Positions 27,680-42,985 are shown, counted from the first letter of the stretch. The stretch is 64,000 nucleotides of DNA from Certhia americana (GCA_018697195.1 CM031864.1:17132227-17196226); one strand, 5' to 3'. Numbers and translations are program-made. Notes: generated by a model from the sequence alone, not told the origin.

Positions 27680-28150
27680 CAGCGTCTGTAGCAGTTTGAT
27701 GATGGGCAGGGGAGTTCAGCCCCACACTGCTCTGGAATTGGTGTGTCCTGCCCTGGAGCACTGCCCAGTGCCTCTGGCATGAGCATCAGCTGTGATCCAG
27801 CAGCAAGGAGGTGCCTCTGAAGGCCAGCAAAGAGCAGCAAGAGCAGGGAGCCAGAGGCCAAGGTGGCCCAGTGCAGACAGACCCCTGACACACAAACCAC
27901 AGTCTTGCCGTGTGTGACCAGGGCAGGTGGAGCTGGGTGCTGGCACACCAGCAGTCCCTGAAGGGGATATAGATTAGGTCCAGGGTCTATGCAGAGGGCA
28001 CAGCCAGTAGCAAAAGGAGGTGGAGCTGGAAGCAAGACCACAATGCTGACTCAAAATGCATCCAGGAGGTAGGGCCAAGGCTGGAGACAAACACACTGAC
28101 AAAGCTTGACCAGAAGCACAGCCCCAGGGCCAGTGGCTGCACTCAGGGTC
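27680..28150. other. GC-rich, CpG-poor patch
   Basis: A block rich in CAG, CTG and GGC with a 120-codon open frame on the - strand and an overlapping second frame. The predicted peptide is leucine- and alanine-rich and matches no family I recognise. Like the patch near 22.3 kb it has very few CpGs. Confidence 0.45.
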
Positions 28151-31100
28151 CCAACATCGTGGTTCAAATCTTAACTGCTCATCTCCTTGCAGGAGGCTGT
28201 TACTACTGTAATCCTATTGCCTTTATAATCGTGTTTCCAAAAAGAAAGACAGCTGCCTTCATACTTCTGTGTCTCTCTTAAGAGAACAGTTTTTAAACCA
28301 GCTGTTAGGGTAATTTAAGCTCATGCTGTCAAATAAATTGACCATGCAATTTTTGAGGTTTACTTCATTTATACCTTTTAAAACCAGCCTCAGGGACTTC
28401 AGAGTTGCGGCTCAAGTGAGTATTTCATTGCTTTAACTTAGTATTGAAAACATATTACTGTCACCTCTCAATCTCCATTTGGACCTTTCATACAAGCTGC
28501 TTCCTGCCACATCACACTCATTCATTTCTGGTTTTCTGTATAGAAAGCCACAGACCCAGAGTGTGCCTGTTACGTAAGCCCCTGCTAACAGACTTAGGGA
28601 TCTGGGATGCCAAGCAGCCACAGATGAGTGAGAAGACTTGGCAAGCTCGGAATTTACTTCCTGTGAAACTGGAATGCACAGCAGCTTGCTGGGCTTTGGA
28701 GTTTGTACAGTAGTTATTCCATTAAAGAGTTAGTCTGAGAAAGGAAAATAAGGCAGGCATTGAAGCAAACCTCCTTCCAAGCCAGCAGAGTGAGGCTCAG
28801 CTGAAATCAAGTATTTTAAAGTAGGTCAGGACACCATACTGCACCCCTAAATCACTGTTGTCAGATCTCCTGTGCACCACGGGGCTGCAGCAGAACATAC
28901 CAGAGCAGGATTCCAACTGAACGTGATTCAGAAAAGTCAGCCTGCCCTGGTCCTTGTCTTCTAATTCCAGCTTCTCTATGCTCCAAATATTTCCAAACTG
29001 CTTGATTTCTTATCAGGTGTCTGCTCAGAGCAATGAAAGGGGAGCTGGGTTTACTTTTGAGATTTACAAAGGGCTGTCTTGTTCTCAAGCTCTGGCACCA
29101 AGGACCCCAAATGTTTCCAAACATCTGGAGATGTTGCTTCAGAACAGGATGCCAAGCCCTAGAGTCCCAGGTTAGGGCAGGCCCACTGACCCTGGCAAGG
29201 TACCTGCCCTCTCTGAACACTCAAGAGCACTGCGGAAATGGAGTGCATTAAACAACAAGGGACTCCATAGAGGATCCCACGTGCTAAATTCAGAAAATAT
29301 TTGCAAATCCCCTGCCCCTGAAAGAATTGGGCTGAATAGCTGCACCAAATCATGAACAGCTATGTTTGTCAGTGGAAATGCAGAAACACATGTCCACTCC
29401 TCCTCTCCAAGACACGTGGTTCACTGTTTGCATGAAAGCTTGAGTATAGCAGTGATAAGAAGTTTCACACTGTCTGCTTAAGGCAGTGTTATCTCCACCC
29501 TTGGGAGGTCTGTGAGGGGGAGACTGATAGTTGGATGGTTTTGAATAAATTTTACAAACAAAGTTGCAAATTCTTTTAAGTTTAGCTAGTACAGAAGGTA
29601 GAATAAAAGTGCCCAATCTATACAAAATTCCCTGAAAAGGGGGTTCCTATGGTTCTGGTGGCAGAATCCACACACCTGCTATTCCTGGAAGACCAGACCT
29701 TCCAAATCCCACTTCTTAAATTTCATCCTATTTTATACCCAAGCAAATGCTTCAGTAACCACCAGTGTAACTTGTCACAAACTGTTACGTACTAGGCAAG
29801 CATTAGCGACCCTCCTCATTTCTCCTCTCCAAGGAGAGATTTCCTCAAAGCAGACTTTCCTCAAGCTAGAACACAGAGCAGCTCTTCATAATTAAAGCAG
29901 GATCAAGGTGTGATCATTTCTTCTCAGTCTGAGAAGTTTCACCACTCTGTGCCACCCAGCAGGTGACTGGTAAATTTCATCTCTTTTCAGTGCTGATGAG
30001 TCCATGATGAACAATTAGCATTCTTATATTCCCTTATTTCTCACAGGAGTGATCTGTTTGCTGTAAGAAAACACAACACACTGAGCCCTGCAGCTCACAT
30101 CTGCTCCTCTGCTGCTTCCCTGTGACCTGGCACAGGAGTCACCCCCTTGGACTCCCACTGACAGAGCTCCTCCCGTGCTGAGGTGGTGGGAAGGGAAATA
30201 CAAGCTCCTCCACCCACCACTCCCCATGTGCTTTACTAATTTAAAACCCCCTAAGAATTACCTAGATTTGTTCGTTTTGCTGCAGTTAGAAACTAAATCC
30301 TCTCTGGCTTTTTGACAAATATAGGGGGGGTGTGTATGTTGTATTTTTAAAAGAGTTACTTTTGTAAGTGACTACTACCTTCAATTACAAACTCTAGAAT
30401 ACAAGGGTTTCTTCATGTTTTTTCTTACTGAATTAGGAATATAAATGTGTCACCAGTTAAGGACAAGATCCAGAAACAGTTAAATAGTCCTTGTTCCCTA
30501 AAGATAATGAAATTGCTCACATGAGACAATTTTGAAGCATAGCAGATTTTTAAAAACATTTCTTTTGGCTTAAAATATTTAGAATAAGATTCCTAATTTT
30601 CCAAAAACACAGCTGTTATATGTCTGGCTTTTAACCCAAATCTGTTTGTATCATATTAAGATTACCAGTGCAAAACCTCAGGGCTGGTTTTCTTTAGTAT
30701 TGAAAATTTATCCTGTACTCGATGTATGTTTGTAATAGATTACTTCAGTTAAATTTCCTTAATTTCCTTTTGAGGATGCATTCTGTCAAACAGATATTTG
30801 ATAAGATTAGGGGTAGCTCAAGTCCTTAGCCCAAAAGCTGGAAGCGAGAGTGTTGGCCAGTGTCTCAGTAGGAAGTTTTCATTTCCAGAGGAAAAAAAAT
30901 CCTGATTTATCTAAAGATGCTAATAGGGAAGATTTTAGTTTTCCTGAGTATAACTGAATTTTATAATCATCAGCATTCAAAAAACTTAAATTCTAAAATA
31001 TTTAGATCTAGATCTGTCATAGAGAAAAATCAGAGGGAGACTCTTAATTCTCTAAATCATTTTTGTGCTTTTGAGGCTGGAATCAATTAGACTTTCTAAG

Positions 31101-34100
31101 TTTAACAAATCTGTTTATTTCTTTGAACTACCAGTTAATAGGAGGAAAAAGCCCCAAACTCCCTTGGTATCCTGCTTCCATCTGAGTGCAGGCTAAATCA
31201 GATTTATTCAACAACCTCCTGACTGGGTGGAGGCAGTGGGAAATACTTGGCCATACCGATTGCTCCTGACAACTGTTGCCCTGAAGGAAAGTGATGTTAT
31301 ACTGCAGAATTGTGGGTGTTTCTGTGTAGGGAAAACCCACAAAAATCTCATATTTGTTCAGTACTTGTTGTTTATAAATCTAAGCAAAATAATAACATAA
31401 CCAATAACAATATGTTAAAGGAGATACCACTATGTCAGAGATCCCATTTTGCCATGACACATCGACGTGTCAGTAGCCACCATGGGAGGATCTGTGTCTG
31501 TTTCCCCATTCCTCCCATGGTGATTAAGCTACTTTAACCCATCTGGGGCACGTATGTAACACATGCACATTCATCCAAGAACCTTCATCTCTCCAAAACT
31601 GTTATACACAATCAGAAGATTTCACAGATGAAAAAAGCCAGGACCACTGTCCAAACTCTGCATCTCTTAGGCCACTGCATTAGGGTACAGCCACCTGGTG
31701 TGGGCCACCTCCTCTTAGATGATAAGGATGAATCAAACAGAGATTTCCTGAGTAAAAGCCTTTCTTTGAACAAGATATTCAGGATAGAGACATGTCAGAG
31801 CACACAGTGACCCAGCCATCACAGAACAGTATTGCCTGAGAGTACATTTTCTATTAGAAGTACAAAGCAACAACAGAGTCTTTCATCCACCAGATCCTGG
31901 CTTTGTGAGGCAGCAGCAACTCCAACACTGACTCACTTGTGCCTTCTGCTGTTGCTGCTATTCATGTATTTCTATAGCTGTGCACAGTTCCATAATTCCA
32001 AAGTTCCCCTTTGCAATTCCTGTATGACATATAAGGCAAAGTCTCCTGGCAAGCTGGTGTGACTAATCTCTTAGTTTCTTTGCTCTGAGATTCTTCCAGA
32101 ATAGATTTGACTGAGCTGTCTGTAGACCCCAACAACAGTTCAGTTTCAAGTTAAAGCTCAAATAAGGTAGGAATTGAAGGGTAATCCCCATGTCCTGCAG
32201 AGAAATGCCATTGACCCTTATGGCCAGAATACAGCACACAGTTTTTAGTGACTTTTCTTAAATAATTTGAAGGATCACTTAAAAAAATGAAATGCATGGT
32301 AAGATCTACTGCAGGTTTCATGTGTTTACTTTCTAGATTGTGACAGGAATCTTCAGATTTCAAACACTTGAAATGCAACACCTGAAGGATGCAGCAAAAA
32401 TGCCTTTCCGCCAGAAACATTCTTGGTTGAAGAGGATCCTTCCTGCAGAAGAACATCATCTGCCCTCCCACACATACTCTGTCACAGTGACACAGCTGCT
32501 TTTTGGACCTGCAGAGTGAACCACTGCAACCGTGGAGCATCCCATTATGTCCCCTGAGAGGCAGCTCGTCTCACCTCTGCATGAGCACAGCCTAGGGGAT
32601 AATGAACTTTAAGGAGAGCACAGGGGGATGAAGGGCCCAGGCTGTGGGAGAGACATGATTTTCTTCTGATAGGTCTTGCCAGAAGAGAAAAGGTATCAAG
32701 CTATACTTTCAAGCTCCTCTAAATTTGTGGATACCACACAGCCATTGAAAAGAACTCATCAAAATCCCCCCATACCACATACAGAGAACATATACAGCCA
32801 TAGTTCTATGGTTTCCTTGTTTGCAATTTTTAAAAATACAAATTATCTCTCTGCTCTGCTCAATACTTTTGAAATCATATTTTTCTGGAAATTTTTGTTT
32901 TACTAGTTGTACAACTGCAGCTGTGTTGGTGATGTAGTCTGAAGTTCAGATCAGAAATAGCTAATTAAGAGTTTGATTTTCTGGATAAAATAACAGCACT
33001 GCCAAGGTGGTTTAAAACCAGCTCACTTTCCCATCCATCCTCAACTTTGAAAAGACAGCAAAACAGTTTTGCCTGCATTATTAAGCAAGGAATTACACAT
33101 AAAAGTAAACATTGTAGGGCACTAACATGACTAGAGTTGCTCAACTTTTCCTGGTTGTTTCAGGCTTTCCCATCTCTGTACTTCCCCACTATCTATGATA
33201 TCTGTCTATTAAAAAAAAAAAAAAAAGGAGTTCTGTCTCAATTCCAAAGACATAACACTAGTTTTAGCATGCTGCTTTTGTGTGTTTCTGGAATCTTTTC
33301 TCAAAACATATTGTGATATTGTGTCCCCACCAAATATTTTCATTTGTGTCCAGAGTGATACTGGGTGCAGAACACTAAGAAAAGACAGGAATTGATGCTG
33401 TGCAAACAATTTCTTTAGAGTGAATATTCTAGAATTGGCCTCATCAAATAGTATTCACTGGAGCAAAGCTAGGTTAAAGTAATTTGGCTGATGATATTCT
33501 TCCCACTATTCCATTCAAGTTAGCAGATGAACATTGTCTCTTGAGGATTTCTTGGCTTTGCAGAAATTCTGACACTACTGTCTGGTGCTCTGAGTGTTAC
33601 AATCAAATGAGTCCCAGCTGTTTATTCTCCCATCCAGCATGCTCTTTCACTCAACACACCCTTCAGTTAAACAACTGATACATTTTTCCTTGCATATTAC
33701 CTAGTAGGCCTTGGGGTTTGGCAGATCTCCTGCAGTATGGAGGTTTTAGTGATTGCACTCTTTGTACATCTATCTCTTGTTTATCCACAAACCTACTTTT
33801 GACTTTTTCTACCAGAACTGCTAAAGAGTAGAAACCTCTAAGATTTGTCAGTAGATGGCCCATAAGACAGACACGAATTTCTTTCCCACAAGAGGACTAT
33901 CTCTGCTATGTATAAAAGTACACATAAAATAGCAAGAAATCTACCCACAGGCATATTAGGAAACCTGGGAGCAGAAAGCCTGAGGCACAGCATCAACTCC
34001 CAGCTGGATTTCCACACACTAACCCTCAACCCTTTGAGAATACTTACAGGTATAAGGCATGTCCAGGCTTTGGCTCTACTTCAGGAGATTTTACCTTGTA

Positions 34101-37100
34101 CATTGTACTGGCAAACTCTCAGGCACTTGAAACACATTAACAGAACTGCAAAATCTTGCAGTTCACCTTCTTTTCTGTTGTCTATTTACAGATTGGTTGT
34201 TTTTTGCCTAGTTTTTCAAGTATTACAAGTTTAGTGCTATTTCTTGCCTCTCTTTTGCTGAAAAAGACATCTCACTTTGCCATTATATTTCACAAGACTT
34301 TAGCACTGAAATTGTTTTTCATATAAACAGTGTCACCAGTTAAAGATTGCCATTTAACCATGACTGATTATTTTGCAGATGTTTGCACAGGAAAGGTCCT
34401 GCACAATCTGCTTGCATCAGCAGTACTTTTTTTTAAACAAAAAACTGCTAACGCTTCGAATTTTCTCTCATTGAATAGCTTAAAATGTAGAATGCATTTC
34501 ATTCTCAGAATTATCTATTCTCATTTTTTTACACTGCTTGTTTAAACTGTACTGCTTTCTTCTGTATTACTCCATAAATGGCATGGTTTACAACAGAAAT
34601 ACTGAAACTGCCTTTATCTTTTATTTCCTGATCCTTTGCATTACTTTGTTCTATTTCTAGTTAACACAAGCCTATTGTAGCCAGCAACACTGACTGTTGC
34701 TATGGTTTTTCACTCCTTGTTTTGTTTCCATTTTCTACTGGTCCTTTTTCAGTTATTTGACATGCTTTTAGTTGCTTCATCTATGATTAATCTCTTTATT
34801 GACTCACTTGCTTAGGTATCATTTGGACTCAAATAATCTGATCACATAGCTGGAGTACTTCCAGACTTTTGAAACATTATTATAGGGTATCATGCTTAGA
34901 GTTAGATGGCAGTATAGCTCTTGGCTAGCTTCATTTTCCTCTTGGGTGTCTGCAGGGAACGAAGCATACGCCACATTTTTATGGTTGTATGGATGGAATT
35001 GATCTTCAACTGAAAATTATTTTATATCTTATTATTCCTTATGATGAAGGAATGAATATATGGTATAGGCAGACAGACAAGAGGTCAGGATGGAGCCTCT
35101 GTAAAATAAAGTGAGCAGCCCCCATTTTTTTTCATGGTTCCAGACTCTAGCTGGTTTTCTGACCTTGCCTGGAGAACACCTGGCTCAATCCTTTCTTGGA
35201 ATTGGTCATTTCCGATAGCTCCAGCTATTACTGTGGAGTTGAAATCACTTCAGAGCAGGCCATTTTCACATCCAGAAAGCAATCGGTGCTTCTATACTTG
35301 TGACTGTGCCTCAGTACAATATGCACCTAACTCTGATAGATGCCTTAAGCAAGGTTGGACAAAGAGATGAAAACTAGAAAGCAGAAGTTGATAGCGTTGG
35401 TAAAATTATTGCCACTTCCACCAAAGCCAAAGATATGACCCATATAAACACCCACCATCACAACTACAGGTTACACAATCAGAATACTAAAAATATCTGC
35501 AAAACTTACATATATTGACATAATACTATTGTCAAATTGCAGCCAGAGAATTCAGCCTTCAATACTTCAAGCCAAATTGCTTTTGGTACACAGACTGGCT
35601 GAAAATATTGCTGAATCTTTGTTTTAATCTGTCTCTAACACAACCCAACCTTTTTTCATGTGACATTTGCTATCCCAAGGGTCCCCCATTTGGCTAAGTT
35701 GGACCGTGGTTGCAAAAACTTGATATATACTAGACATAGGATAATCAAGATTATTCAGGTTAACCTGGTGAGCAATCATTACCTAATCAGGGATGCTTTC
35801 TGTCCTCTCACATTAAGATTTTTAACACTTTCCCATCCTCATCCCATTTGTAATTACACCAGATGTGTGGTATTAACACCTACGGCACCAAAACTGAATC
35901 AAAGAATTCTACACTTTCCCACATATTAAGAAGTGTACAAAATGTAATTATACTTTAATTTTCACTTCTTAAAGTTCTTAAATTTCCTTATGTAAGATTT
36001 CCATACTATTAGAGAGTAATTTGTATTATCTAACTCTTTTCTGTGGGGTTCTTTTTAAGGAATATTGTGAATTGTACATAAGAGGATGGAACAAGATGTG
36101 AATACAGGCATTCCCAACTCCACAGGATCAGGGAGGCTGAAACCGTGCACATTTACTCTCAGCATTCATGTTGCTTTTCTTTATGTATATTCTCTAATAT
36201 TACATTTTAAAAACATCTGAAACATCTGTCTCACCTGTTCTGAGCATATCCTGTTCTGCAAATGCAAGTGTGCACAAAGATGTTTAGGTAAAAGACTAAG
36301 CTTTTCTTCCAGAACCTTCCACCTCCTCCATGCATATCTAAGTATTTTCTTATCAGGGATTCAGAACATGCCTATTGCAAAATTTGCAACAAAATATCTA
36401 TTCAAAACCCTCAACTGGCAACACCCTTTCAAATTAAATATTTATTTTGTGCTAAAGTTCATGTATGGAGTGTTTACAATCTCATAATTTACAAAGTAGT
36501 ATATTTTCTATCAGATTTTTATGGGGAAAATCTACTTTGCCAGGAAAAAAAAAATTACTCTTCACTAGTGAAAAATCACAATGGGAATCCTGCTATTAAA
36601 ACCCCCTTCATAAACACTATCAAAGAATCATACCAAATAAGGCTTGTAACGATCTTTTATTTAAATAACTAACAAACTATTTATACTTTTACAAGAGTCT
36701 GTCCTATTTTAGTAAATATTTGGCAAAGTTATTTGATTAAGAGAGCAACCTGACCCTCATTTAACATGAGTATTTGCCGTAACATATTCTTCCATCATTT
36801 TGGTTTAACTGCACAAATAATTTTTTGACATCTTTAGGTTAAATAATACTTCTCATAACTTGATTAAGACTGGATTTGCCAAGATAAGTGGCCAGGGATT
36901 TTTGAGAAAACTTTTGTACAGACATCTTAGGGTTGAAATCACTCTCAGCAACTTGTCATCAAGTGCTACATGGAGAACAGCGTGGCCACCTCTTGTTTGA
37001 TCACTAGATGTGTCTTTCATTCCCAAACAAGCCTTGCTTTAGATGCAGTTTTTTTTATCTCTGAAAGCTTTTTAGCAGCTATGATTTCTGTTCTCTGCTC

Positions 37101-39855
37101 AGACATTGAAGCACACCTTGTCCCCATGGCATGTTACCACATGTGGTGTCTAAAAGCAAGTTATACACATCAAACTGGAAGGAGAGCTTGGCACTGGTGC
37201 TGCAGAGAGTGAGGCAATGAGGCACCCTCACACACCCTGCAACTGCCTGCTCTCTGTTTTCTGGGGTTTCCCAGTCCTGGGCATGCTGTACTCCCTGGAC
37301 AGCAGCAGCTGTGTGCAGCGTTTGCATGCCAGCCCCAGCCCCTGCTGCACAACACCGTGCTGCTCTCTGGTATTGGGCATGGCTACAACACACCACGCTA
37401 GCCTTTAACTCATGGAACTTGACTTTTCTTGAGGAATTTCAAACAGATGGATGTTAGGTCAGTCATGCCGCAATACACTTTGAATAAGCAACAGGCTTCA
37501 TAATCTGGCCATCTCCGCATTCCAAGTACTTTCCTCCTCCTGATGAACCGAACTACCTGGTTTTGGGAAGCCTGTTTAGGAAGCTCACTACAACTTCTAA
37601 AAAGAGATATTATTTTTTCAGGACTCATTCAGGCTGAAGCTATCAGGGTTTTGTTAGTATCTCATCTCCAGGGAGGTAAAGGGACAAGGCCTTGAAAGCT
37701 GAACTCAGTAATCAAGTAGCATATCTCATGGTTTTTGTGGATACATTCTAATCAGATCAAAATACTGCTATGACCTCAGAGTATGTTAGGCCCATATGAG
37801 ATATAAAACTGTTTTGAATATCAATATTTTGCATGAATTCCATACCACATACTCTTCATAGTTACAACTTTTCATTCACTGTTTTTTACTAAACCAGATG
37901 CTTAAAATGGCAAACCAATGGCTGTGGGGAACTGTGCTTCTGATTCTCCTACTAAATGTGAGAACTGTACAGACAGAGGGTTTGGGCAGTGGTTTTACAC
38001 TTGCCTCACACTGATCTGAGTGCAGGCTGCTGTCACAAGAGCCAATTTTACATTATCCTTTTTTCTTTATCAGTAGGATAATGCAGCCATGAGATAAATC
38101 AGGGCAATGATCTGGGTGAAAATTAATTTTCCTCCCTTTCCTTCTGTCCCAAATGTTTAGTCTTCACCTGTGCACATGCTTCCAGAGTGGTTTGCTTGAC
38201 AGCCATGTACATGAACACCAGATCAGACACAAAGGCAGGAGCTAACTTGAGGGCAAATTTTCCCCAGTCTCAGAAGCACAGTCTCTCATCTGATGAAAGC
38301 ATCACTGTTGCCATGACCTGAGCTCCATAGGAACTGATTCAGGGACTGTGCTGGAGTCTGCAATTGATGGCTTACAAGGGATGAGGAAGAGGTCCTGCTT
38401 TAGACTAATTTCGCCAATTTTCTTATGTGCCTTAATAGAAGAGGTAGATTCTTTAGAGTAATCCGGTTCCTTTCTTGTGAAGAAAATACTGTGTGTAGCA
38501 GCCCATACCTTCTCAGCTGTGGAGAATGCTGCCTCACCAGCTACATACAAATGTCCATCACCTCTCATTGAAAGCTCACAAAATATGAGGCAAGATATCA
38601 AACTTCAACTCTTCTTAAACCCTGAGCTGGTCTAATCCAGAGTGTATTAGAATTTGCTTTGCAAAAGGCTCTGTTAAAAGTGAAGAAAGTTACTTTTGAT
38701 AACACTTCTTTCCAGTAATGTAGACTAATAAGATGGAGCAAGCAAATTCAAAATCATAATGGAGATTAGTCATCTCCATTGAATAAGCTGTTTGTCTCTT
38801 GTTGCCTGTGTCTAGTAAACCCTCTTGTAGTTTCAGTTCTTTCTGGATATGCTGCTAACTGCTGTGAAGAAGGCTGTTCAGATGTTATTCCAACTGTTGT
38901 TGCCATCTGTAAATATTTGTACATATTACCAGAGCTCTGAATTTGCAAATTTCTGACAACAAAAATAAATCAAGCTATTTAAGTAAAAAGACATAAAAGC
39001 GAACTGTAACGACTGAAGAAAATAGAAATTCTTGCCCTCTCCCAGCAGAGGCTTGTAAGGAAAAGGTTCTTGTTTCTGGAAATGAGCTTGTCATTAATGT
39101 AGTGATGTTTTCCACTCCAGCACAGAAAAAGCATGCGAAGAGGTTTTAAAAGACTAAGTTGTTGGTGGGCATCTCCAGCACTTGGGAGAAAGGTCTTAGA
39201 AGACCAGCAGCGTGTGGAAGGAAAACAAGGATCTGGAAGAAGGGGATATCACAGCTAACAAGCAAGATAGGAGCTCAGATCCTCCTGAAAGATGAGGGGT
39301 GCTGCTCCTCCTCTGTCCCCTCAGGCTCCTTAGCTGCCAGAATCATCAGAATAACCTCAAAAGAGTCAGAAAATAGACATATCTAGTGATGACTGATGAC
39401 ATCATTCTGACAAGGATTTCATCAGCTGCTAGTCACAGGCAACTTAGGAAATGAATCTCTGCACCACAGGAAATAATATGAAAGATACTGAAAAAAAAAA
39501 TTTCAAAGGACAAGGCTCCCTGTTTTAAAATGTGAAGATTGAATGAGAAGTAAAACACCAGGCCAGTTGCTTTTAACCTCTCTTGGCCACAGGAGTTATA
39601 TATCTTTATTACCCAGAGAAGTGGCTTCAGCTTGAGAACACTAAAGAGAGCAAGTTTATAAAGCACTTGTAATCCATTTGCTCACTTACCTGTTCTTACT
39701 AAATACAGTGGCTCACAGCCTCCTCATCTGCAGTACTACAACAGGAAATTCTGTTTTCTTTTAATGTCATAGAACTTCTCCGGGCTGATTTTGGTCTTCA
39801 GTTTTCATACAATAAACGAGCTTCTCAGAAGCAGATCATCAGGATTTGCCTTCAA
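28151..39855. other. Intergenic, no gene recognised
   Basis: About 11.7 kb of AT-rich DNA. It holds a poly(A) tract at 33,211-33,226, a small GC-rich CpG-poor patch at about 37,190-37,400 open on both strands, and scattered short open frames. No protein family, tRNA-like fold or transposon structure was recognised. Confidence 0.55.
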
Positions 39856-39856
39856 C

Positions 39857-39969
39857 ATTTTTGGGATTTTGTTTTGGAGTTGTGTTTGGTGGTTTTTTAG
39901 GAGGGTTTTTTTTTTGTTGTGTGATTTTGGTGAGTTTTTGGGGTATTTTTATGTTTTTTAAAAGGATTG
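39857..39969 (+). repeat. C-free GT-rich tract
   Basis: For 113 nt the + strand has no C at all and is almost entirely G and T, with several T runs and short G runs (GGG, GGGG). This is an extreme strand asymmetry of low-complexity type. Confidence 0.8.
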
Positions 39970-42900
39970 CATTGTGTTCCAGTACTTATAAGAAGGATGT
40001 TACAGATTACAAAAACTCCTGAACTGTGCTGCACAGTTTAAGCACATTCTACTGCATGTTATTTCTGCTCATCTGCAGGTGACTAGGACAGATGTGATGG
40101 ATTACCTGGCTCAGGGCCCACTGAGGTTAGCTGGAACATTTCCACTGATTTTAGAGAGCTTTGCACAAGGCTATTAAAAGAGGCTTTCAATGAGGGAAGA
40201 GTTGCACTCTGTTCTTACTAGCATTAGCAATGTCAGACTAAGAACCCTTTAACATTTTGGACATCTTGGTGCAGTCAATGGGTGCAAAAAATACACAGTC
40301 CCATGGACCATAGCCCTGCTTTTAGAACTTGATTCTGCTTTTGAAAATAAACTTGCTTTCCCTTAAAAAAAAAGGAAAAGAGAATAATATTTTTTCTCAA
40401 TTTTTCTTCAGTGTGGTCTGATCGTCTCACACTGACAAACAGTCTCTTTCCAGGAAACAAATCTTTTCCCCAGAAATCAATTTAAGCAAGCAGCAGATTC
40501 CCCAAGACAGCTGCCTTGCATACACAACAGTGTGTCCTCACCCAATGACACTTTAGTCCAGGGCAGCTGTGGCACTCCTGATTCCTCTGTTTCAAATTCG
40601 CTGTAGCTTTTGTGGGTACACAACCTCCATGCTTAGCATGCATGTATGTCTTGTTTATAAAAAAGGTTTCAATTAACATCCTAGACAAAAGACATGCCCA
40701 TAAATAAAGATAAAATAAAACCTCACAGGAGAACAGTGAGTAAAGAAGGGAACAGTAATAAGCAACAGGAACCAAATTTTCTAGCTCCATAGGGAACTGA
40801 GAGCATTCAGCAGCCATCAGATTCAAGCCATTGATAAGTCTCTTTTCCTGTTCACTCCAAATTAAACTTCTAGCATGAATCAATATCCAGAGGATTTGCA
40901 TCAGATCCACAGGATTATTTACACAATGCTCACGCTTTCCTGCAAACTCCATATCTTGGCATCTCTTGCACACAACTCCTGGCTGTCAGTTGCACTCCTG
41001 AGACCAGGCAGGATTAAGCTGCCTCGTTAAAAGCCATTCCCAGTGCAACCAAGCTAATTGCAATGAAGTGCTGACAGAGTGCCTTCACATATGAGGGAAA
41101 TGTGTTGTGGTAAGAGTGAAAGAGAAGGAATGTCAGGATAGAAGGTGACTCAACAGCTTGTGCACTTCCAGGCCTTGTTTCAGTTAGAATATTTTTTGCT
41201 TAAACAGGCTCCTCTGAGATACTGTATATTTTATTTTAATATATAATATTTTTCATGGTTTTTTCCTTTCCAAAGTTTTTCCAAAATTCTGGGATATAAC
41301 TGGAGGCGCCCCTGCAGTATTCTGGCACAGGTCCCACAGAATTAAGAATTACAACATGGACATATCCACCTTGACACACACCATCCAAGAGATTTTGCAG
41401 AGAAGGGAGAAGCTAGCTTGTGCAGGGTGCACAGAGCTAACCTGTCTAACATGCTCTTGGAGTAGAACATTCCCAAAGAGAGCATGAGAAGACAACACCA
41501 GATACTCCTTCACAGGGAACTCCAGCTGGGGAGCTCCAGCTCCAACACCTCTGCTGACCTATAGAGAGGCAGCACTTTCTTTACAAGGGGTGTCCCAAGC
41601 CACTTAAATTTTATAACTTAAAACTCAAGTTAACTATATAAAAAAAATCTGTAATCACAAGTTATTATAATTGCCTTTCAACCACTGTATAAATTGTGAG
41701 AATTATATATTGTAAAAATTCCACTGAGAGATTCCTGAGAAGACTGCAACAGCTGATTGATCAGTGGCTTAAGACACATGTCCCAGGAGGCTCTGTCCTG
41801 GCAAGCAGGCCGCACCATCCTGTACTGGCCCTGTCTTCCAAATCACAGAACTGTTGCTTCCCTCAGACTTCAAAAATTATTGTTCTATCCTAAAAACCTG
41901 ATTTACTGCATTCAGTAAAAAATTATTTTGTTTTTGAGACTTGTAAGGGCTGTGTGTTTTCTTTGGGGGCAATATATATCCCACAGAATTTTCTCTTGTT
42001 TTTTTCTAATGTATCATCACCTTTATCTTCATCTTTATTAATCTAATTCTATTTCTGTAGGGAACCTAAAATGTGAAATTTGGGCCTCCACTCCATTTGA
42101 TCTGTTGTTTGTGTGTTCTCCTTCAGTTTTTCCATCTACAACACTTATTTTAGCACTCAGCCTTTCAAGGAAGCCAGGAAAGATTATAGTTCCTGGTATC
42201 TGGAAAAAATGTCTTCAGACAAACCCTGGTAGTCTGCTCAGTCTCAGCTTCTTCTCCATTGGCACCCTCAGCCACAGGGACACCTTGCAGTGTCACCCAG
42301 CTGGTGCATCACGCACCAGACAAAGGGATTTGAGAATTGTTTGCTTCTTTTTGCAGACCAAAAATTCATTCCTCCCAAGGAATTGCCCAGGTAGATTCTT
42401 TTGCAACCAAATGCTTATAAACAATGTGTTTTGGTTTTAGTAAGTTTTTTCCTAGAGCAAAGACACAGCTGTCCCTACCCTTCAAACTGGTGCAGCACGG
42501 CTGGTCTGTGAGTTTTCTTGTGTGAAGTAATCATCTATTAAAGGTCAGAAATGTAGTAATAACTAAAATATGTGCAATAACTAATATAATCTTTCCTAAG
42601 CACTTAAGAACTCCTGTTGTCTGTTGATGTATTTGATATGTTTCTGCTAATGGCAGCTTATATCAGCAGAAGGTGCCCATAGTGTTTTCCTCAGCATTCA
42701 ATAAGTATGACCTTTGTGAACCACATGCAGGCAGAAAAACACAGATCTAAAGATCATATATCTTTTTTAAAAAAAAGCATCATCTAAATATACATTGGTC
42801 CTCATAAACACAAAGTTGACCATTGCCAAAAAAACATTTTCACTAAAGACTGTGTGAGAAGATGACAGCAACCTTCACATACCTACAAGACACCATAAAA

Positions 42901-42985
42901 CTGCATTTGATCTAAATAAAGTAGCTAAATAAATTTAATAGCTCTGCGTTTCAAAGAAGCAGACACCAGAAGCCACTGTCCAGGA
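39970..42985. other. Intergenic, no gene recognised
   Basis: AT-rich. A 163-codon open frame on the - strand (40,482-40,973) is among the longest in the region but is cysteine- and leucine-rich, lacks a recognisable domain, and has no neighbouring exon-like segments. It is not called as a gene. Confidence 0.5.

Noticed and set aside
27679..28041. 120-codon - strand open frame in a GC-rich patch
   Set aside because: Low-complexity leucine- and alanine-rich peptide with another frame open in the same place; composition explains it.
32151..32540. 129-codon - strand open frame as a cysteine-rich secreted protein
   Set aside because: There is no convincing signal peptide and no regular cysteine pattern, and neighbouring sequence shows no further exons.
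40482..40973. 163-codon - strand open frame as a gene
   Set aside because: No recognisable domain, no splice partners and no promoter features; it falls within the range expected by chance in a 47-kb region.
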